Assembly: GCA_001557505.1 (NCBI GenBank)
Contig: LSAX01000003.1
Span: forward strand, 992,001 to 1,056,000
Direction: 5' to 3'
Length of the DNA stretch: 64,000 bases
DNA from: Reticulascus tulasneorum
Taxonomy: Eukaryota; Ascomycota; Sordariomycetes; Glomerellales; Reticulascaceae
Below are positions 59,116 to 64,000 of the stretch, in pieces. Made by a program: the position numbers and the translations under genes. The stretch's first letter is position 1; each line of letters begins with the position of its first letter. The notes below the pieces were generated by a model. The model was not told the origin of the DNA and did no database searches. It was given only the letters and a program-made list of their open reading frames with translations.

Positions 59116-60082
59116 GATTAATTTCTGTGCACGCTCGGTTGTTTGACGTGTGAATTCGGAATCTTGGTTCGGAATCTTGGTTTGCGATGGAGGTTATGAT
59201 AAAGATGAAACTGCTACTCCTCAAACAAATGCCAGGACATACTGCACAAGTCGGCGGGCATGATATAGCTACTACGAAGCACGATGAAAGGCTAAGATTG
59301 TGACAAAGTTTGCTTACTGAGCTTCGTAATTGATACTCGGATATTGTGCAGGATGGTGGGACCAGGAAGCCATCAGGTTCGCATCATTATCGCCGATGAT
59401 CCAATCAACGACCGAAAGTGACACTGCGGGCTGCTTCGACATCAAATGTAGAAGGTATCTCAATGGTTGATGACAATGATAGACCTCGTATTGCGTCATA
59501 GCACGGCACTGGTTTAGGGGTAGCCCGATGCCGAAGCCCGGGATGGAGCTAATTTCTGACTATGCATAATGCCTGCAGTAGTCATCGACTGCTGGGTCTA
59601 CTTCGTAACGCCGACGCTGACTAACTTAATATCAGCTTGACAGGTCTGCTCAGCTGAATTAGAGCTTCTCGGTCAGGTTTGGAGGATTAAGCAACAGCTC
59701 CAGATGTATCCGATCTCATAGCTAAATGCAAGGGTTTATCCGTTATGAAGAGCTGGGAGGACTCACGGCTCCAACCATCACAGTAACTAACAAACTTGGA
59801 AATCAAAGTTAGGAAAGGATTGCAAAACTCTTCATTTAATGGCTCGTAGACTCTTGGTGTGGAATTTGGGTGCCAGTCCGTATTGAAAGGGCGGCAATAT
59901 CACATGAAAAAGAAGCCAGGTGGGAAACGAGCATATGAACAATGGTGTTAAGAAAAGTTACGATAGTTAACTGCCGAAACAACGCGAGCGGCAGGAGATG
60001 TCTTATCAGAACTGCGGCCATAAGGAAATCACCATACGTCGAATTGTGATGTCCAATACATCGTAATGTTTACAAGTCCTGC
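59116..60082. other. Intergenic, nothing recognised
   Basis: AT-richer stretch with no coding signal. The reductase promoter is on the left, the LysM gene 3' end on the right. Confidence 0.45.
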
Positions 60083-61311
60083 CTAGATAAAAGGCGGAAT
60101 GATACCCATGCAGTAGTCGTTGTCCTTCCCACTCAGCTCCATGCACCAGCACTTGGCACTACTAGGTCTGTGCTCGATGTCAGCGGTGACGTGTCTCGAA
60201 ATAAACCAGCTGCAAGACTGAAGTGTTCAACTTACCCTCCCTTTCCCGCCAAACAACGAGGAACGCAGCTGTTTCCACATGGTGGGTCCTGGCCTTTCAA
60301 ACCCTCACACTCATTTCGGCCACAGGATTTCGGATCAATAGTCCACGCTGGGTTGGTTTCTTCTGGGGCTTCATGCGTCGTACTAGTCTCTGCTGCCTTT
60401 GTTTCAGTAGGCTCGACAGACGGAGTCTGCATTGGCTCGGCCTCTGTTGTTGCAGCTTCAGTCGGCTGAACCAATGTGCCTGATGGAAGTAAGGGCCGGA
60501 CGTCACTCATGACGCCAACGCAGTAGTTAGTATGAGCCCACAAGTTGTCGCAATTCTTGTTTAACCCGCTGTTCCACATATAGAACTGGTCTAGGAGAAC
60601 GCCATTCTTCGCGGCAACGGAAACGCAGAACTCTCCTGGAGCTACCAAGTAGAACTTATTGCAGCCATCAATCATACCGTGCTGTGTAGGTGTAGGGGTG
60701 GCCACTACATCTTCGACTGGGCTAGTTGTTGAAGTCGCCTTCGTTGGGTTTGGTGATGATGTGATTGTTGTCGATTCAGGCTCATCACCACCATCCTCTT
60801 CGTCATCTCCGTCTTCTTCATCGCCACCTTCTTCTTCACCATCTTCTTCTTCTACTTCATCATCGCCGTCTTCTTCTTCATCGCCGTCCTCTGCTTCCTC
60901 ACCGTCACCACCTTCGTCACCACCTTCATCACCCTCCTCGGGTGGAGGACTTGACTGTTCGAACTCTGGAGACCTTCTTTCTGGAAGTGAATCAACACCG
61001 AGCGTAGTTGAGAGGAGTTTTCCTAGGCCTTCAGCGGGTGAGGGAGATGGGGCTGCCTGTTTTGCTCGTACTGCTAGCGGGAAAATCGACTGGGCTGGTC
61101 TCCGTTCGTTACCACCTGCAATATACCGGGTGTTCAAGTCTTCAGATTCTATGTTAGTCACCTATATCAAAGCATATATGAGGAACGATTGAGGAAAGGG
61201 CTTACGTCTCAATGGAGCGTCATTGTGAGGAGGCACGAATATCCCATGCACAAAGACAGCGAAGCTGAGCACCAGAGTCAAGATTGCGATGATGATTTTG
61301 CGTGAAAACAT
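60083..61311 (-). CDS. Secreted LysM-domain protein with long acidic tract
   Basis: Three exons (61206-61311, 60236-61148, 60083-60161; introns 57 and 74 nt) give 365 aa. A signal peptide (MFSRKIIIAILTLVLSFAVF) is followed by a basic region, then an Asp/Glu/Gly tract of about 50 residues (106-158), a Thr/Ser/Pro linker, one LysM domain (about 196-248: NKFYLVAPGEFCVSVAAKNG, MWNSGLNKNCDNLW, NYCVGV), a second Thr-rich linker and a Cys-rich end (GRNECEGLKGQDPPCGNSCV, then SAKCWCMEL, YCMG). The last exon is easily missed because a stop at 60232 lies directly across the donor. LysM domains bind chitin or peptidoglycan; fungal LysM proteins protect hyphae or hide chitin. The start could also be at 61338. 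It is divergent from the large secreted protein at 62530, 1.2 kb apart, so the two may be co-regulated. Confidence 0.85.
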
Positions 61312-62529
61312 CTTGAAAGACGACGTATTAGCTTTCATGGATATTTGTTTGTGCTCACTCTGGACCGGGGAAACAGGAGATCTTTTAATTGCATCCACCA
61401 GCTTGATGGGCCACTCCAGGCCTACTCCTCGCCAGTTAGAGATGGCTCTCCCCAACATACATATCTCCAACTGGCATCCCTTACTCTGTTTCAACTTAAC
61501 AATCACACCGCCCAATTCTTGTTATCCCAGCAAGCTTATAGTTGGCTACATATATTGAGCCTGTAACCAACAATTGCAAAGCCGTCGCCCCCAAATGAAC
61601 GTGGCCAAAGGCTTCTGTTGGGTTCTTACCCCGTATCCGGGAAGAAGGCATATCACAAGTTATATTATTGTGTACAATGCACCTCCAAGGTCGTCTCATG
61701 GCCGGACTCAGCGGAATATCCCAGGCTTTGGGAGGTAACTCTGTTGTTTCCGTGAAAAGTATGCATCGATACACGGGCCTGAAGGAACTGTTGTGAGCGT
61801 TGAGAACTTACCTGAAACAAAGACGTTCCTCAAGAAACTAACACCAACAAACTTATGGGACGCGCGATGAATGTATTCCACGAATAAGGTGCGACGAACA
61901 TTTAATAGAAAGGTTGCAAAACGAATGTCAGATTGCCGAATTATTGCGGTGGTGTGTTGGTTGGCTCTGTTCCGAGAGATTGTGTCTGGGCCGTCCGCTG
62001 CAGGGGTTGTGTGCCCAAGGGGCCACTCTGTTACAACACAATTTGAAGACCAACAATACCACTTCCTGACTACTTTCATGCTGTAATAACGAAAAAGTTG
62101 GGAGAGAAACGCGGCACATGGCGTTGGCTCGCTGCTAAAGGAGCACGAGCGTGTGGCTGCAAGACAACACGAGGAGCAACACGGGGTGGCCATATACGAT
62201 AAATACAATAGCAATGCAGCCATGTTGGTTTCTCAGAAACTTCAAGCGAGCGACTCGCCCCAACGGACTTCTCGTAATTGTGTGGGCAGGAAGTGTTTAG
62301 CTGTTGGAGACCATGCACTCGGCTTTCTGCCTACTTGATTTCATCAGAATCTGGACCTGGCCATCGGAGTTGTGCCATCTGTCGAAGCGTGCATAAGATC
62401 CGGGATGAATCCATAAGCCATGATGCAGTCCAAATCATCGAATTCCTCCGTTTCCCTGTACCCAGAAGTTGGCGAGATCCTTACTCGATCTGCTAGCTCA
62501 TATTGCATCAAGTCTGGTCTATTGAATCA
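61312..62529. other. Divergent intergenic region between two secreted-protein genes
   Basis: No coding frame with family signals. A TATATGTAG-like element on the minus strand lies at about 61548-61556, about 240 bases before the LysM start. It probably holds both promoters. Confidence 0.4.
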
Positions 62530-64000
62530 ATGAAACTATCTCTGCTGCTCCTGCTGGCATGGAGCATCTCACTCAATGGCGTTTTATCTCAGGACACAAT
62601 GTCACCGGAGCAAAGAATGAAGGAGATGGCCGACTACGCGAGAATCTGGGGCAAATGCGTCTATTACAAAGGAGAGATGGGAATACCTGCGGAGCGGAAG
62701 GTCGGCTACGAAGTCTGCGAATCTACATGCGGTATGAAGGTCGGTGAAGGTGGCATTGGCTGTCGAGGAGTATCCGACAGCTTCTTCCCGGACGGCTGGG
62801 GCCAGCTCTACCAATTTGGGGAATGTCTCTGCCCCGAGGATCTCGAGTTAGCCCAGGAAATCCTGGACTTTGTCATTGAGTCCCTGCCCAAGATCGCTGA
62901 ATTCGCCTGCTCAATCTTTTTTGGAGTTCTCCAAGCGGTCATCGAGATTGGCTCCTCTTTCATCCCTGGAGTTCAACAAGTCGGCGCACTTGGGAAGGCC
63001 GTCACGGCAGCCAAGTCGATCGCCGAAAACGGCGTTGATCTTGCTGGATTCGGCAACTGGTTTGCCCCTATATGCGGAGCTGGGCCACCAGACAGAACAT
63101 GGTCTCCGGGTGGGATCGTTCCGGCTCTGGCTGACTTTCCTGACAGCGTCGGTGGTAGCGTTGGGTGTAAGAGAAAGAAGACGCCATGTGTCCCGAAGAA
63201 CAAATTCCCACCTCCTCCGCCTCCGCAAAAGCCACGTCCTAAAGCGCCCGACGAGAAACCGCCTCCGGACAAGGCGCCTCCGAAGACGAAGCCTGACGAC
63301 AAGCCCGGCGAGTCAAGCAAGACTCGTGACAGAAACGGCTCGACCACGAAGAGCGATGCGACCGGATCAGCATGCGTGATTCGGCGAGCTGGACCTGGGA
63401 ATGGCCAGGCACAGCAGCACTGCACCGATACTTCTACCTCCACGACCTCAACGTCCTCTACCTCCACGACCTCAACGTCCTCTACCTCCACCTCTACTGG
63501 ACCACAGTCAACAACCACGGTAAAGATCGAAACATATTTGACGACTCATGTATTTGAATGCCCACCAGAATACAGTCAAGCTTGCTACCACTACCGGTCG
63601 GTACAGAGCGTCCACACACTGGACAGAGCATATCATCATTTCACGTGTCCTGACAGCACAGCTCATGTGGGCGAGGATGCTCGGAGAATGGGAGAAGACC
63701 ACTATGTAAAGGACTGGGGTAGTACAGCTCCAAGTGGTCTGAAGAATTTTGAACTAAAGGAGATACAACACCATGGGCGATGGTTTGCTGGCTTTGTCCA
63801 ACCCAGTGTGGCTGGAATTAAGCCCAACACAAATGTCAAGCCCCCAATCCCGGGAAAACCTGTCACCCATGGGTGCCAGCGTGACGAGTGGCCGCCTGCT
63901 TATTTCTGGGGACTGAACAAGAGACCTGCGGGACAAAGAGTGCGTTTCATTCTCGGGAAAGATAATATTCCCGCTGGAGGGATCTGGAGAAGCTTCTGCG
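62530..64000 (+). CDS. Large modular secreted protein with NucA/NucB-like C-terminal segment (3' end beyond the window)
   Basis: One frame is open from the ATG at 62530 to the window end (490 codons, incomplete). A signal peptide (MKLSLLLLLAWSISLNGVLS) is followed by a Cys-rich head to about residue 105 (GKCVYYKG, VCESTCGMK, CRGVSD, GECLCPED), a hydrophobic then amphipathic stretch (EFACSIFFGVLQAVIEIGSS; QQVGALGKAVTAAKSIAENG), CGAGPPDRTW, a Pro/Lys/Asp linker (PPPPPPQKPRPK), a Thr/Ser repeat encoded by a 24-bp tandem repeat, and a C-terminal part with paired Cys. The last segment (GCQRDEWPPAYFW, Asp452-Glu453, then FILGKDNIPAGGIWRSFC) resembles the RDEYPPA/DN signature of NucA/NucB deoxyribonucleases, from memory of that family. 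The role is unknown; an extracellular nuclease or toxin-like protein is an inference. Confidence 0.7.
   Translation, partial: MKLSLLLLLAWSISLNGVLSQDTMSPEQRMKEMADYARIWGKCVYYKGEMGIPAERKVGYEVCESTCGMKVGEGGIGCRGVSDSFFPDGWGQLYQFGECLCPEDLELAQEILDFVIESLPKIAEFACSIFFGVLQAVIEIGSSFIPGVQQVGALGKAVTAAKSIAENGVDLAGFGNWFAPICGAGPPDRTWSPGGIVPALADFPDSVGGSVGCKRKKTPCVPKNKFPPPPPPQKPRPKAPDEKPPPDKAPPKTKPDDKPGESSKTRDRNGSTTKSDATGSACVIRRAGPGNGQAQQHCTDTSTSTTSTSSTSTTSTSSTSTSTGPQSTTTVKIETYLTTHVFECPPEYSQACYHYRSVQSVHTLDRAYHHFTCPDSTAHVGEDARRMGEDHYVKDWGSTAPSGLKNFELKEIQHHGRWFAGFVQPSVAGIKPNTNVKPPIPGKPVTHGCQRDEWPPAYFWGLNKRPAGQRVRFILGKDNIPAGGIWRSFC
63436..63495 (+). repeat. 24-bp tandem repeat coding for a Thr/Ser linker
   Basis: Two perfect 24-bp copies (63436-63459, 63460-63483) and a partial third. 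They code TSTTSTSS-type units between the Pro/Lys linker and the C-terminal part of the secreted protein. Copy number could vary between strains. Confidence 0.9.

Noticed and set aside
60659..61192. Ser/Pro-rich 177-codon ORF on the plus strand
   Set aside because: Antisense of the acidic tract of the LysM gene.
62559..63557. Several short ORFs on both strands inside the large secreted-protein gene
   Set aside because: They overlap the 490-codon open frame, which has the signal peptide, cysteine pattern and repeats.

Overview
The window is nuclear DNA of a filamentous ascomycete (Pezizomycotina, most likely a Sordariomycete; the class is an inference). Genes are split by short GT-AG introns (about 47-171 nt), many with CTAAC or CTGAC branch sites. 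The products are typical of moulds: a HET-domain protein, Zn2Cys6 regulators, secreted glycoside hydrolases, LysM proteins and a meiotic SPO22/ZIP4. No tRNA, rRNA, CRISPR array or intact transposon was recognised. Exon joins were worked out by hand from reading frame, splice signals and remembered family conservation. They are not backed by transcripts.

Left part (1-19 kb). A HET-domain allorecognition gene runs off the left edge and carries an in-frame stop at a conserved Trp. Next come a membrane-anchored alpha/beta-hydrolase, a doubtful small gene and an adenine deaminase. About 11 kb without any recognisable gene follows.

Centre (19-36 kb). This holds a Zn2Cys6 regulator, a five-exon glutamate decarboxylase, the eight-exon E4 ubiquitin ligase Ufd2, a RING/TRAF-type zinc-finger protein and a secreted GH30 glycanase. 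The two ubiquitin-related genes are neighbours on the same strand.

Right-centre (36-55 kb). There is a frame-disrupted proline-rich Cys protein, a small secreted Cys-rich effector candidate with a Kex2 site, a calpain-family protease with a long charged tail, SPO22/ZIP4, an ERT1/AcuK-type gluconeogenesis regulator whose zinc cluster is split by micro-exons, and xanthine dehydrogenase. Upstream of the last lie a CGG-N6-CCG site and GATA sites, as expected for purine and nitrogen control.

Right end (56-64 kb). An aldehyde dehydrogenase and a GRE2-like reductase converge. Then comes a divergent pair of secreted proteins: a LysM protein with a long acidic tract, and a large modular protein cut by the window edge. 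The second has a signal peptide, Cys-rich head, hydrophobic/amphipathic segment, Pro/Lys linker, Thr/Ser repeats and a C-terminal segment resembling NucA/NucB deoxyribonucleases. This pair is the best candidate for an undescribed, possibly antagonistic, secreted system. Metabolic genes (adenine deaminase, XDH, GAD, ALDH, ERT1) form the conserved backbone; the HET pseudogene and secreted genes look accessory.
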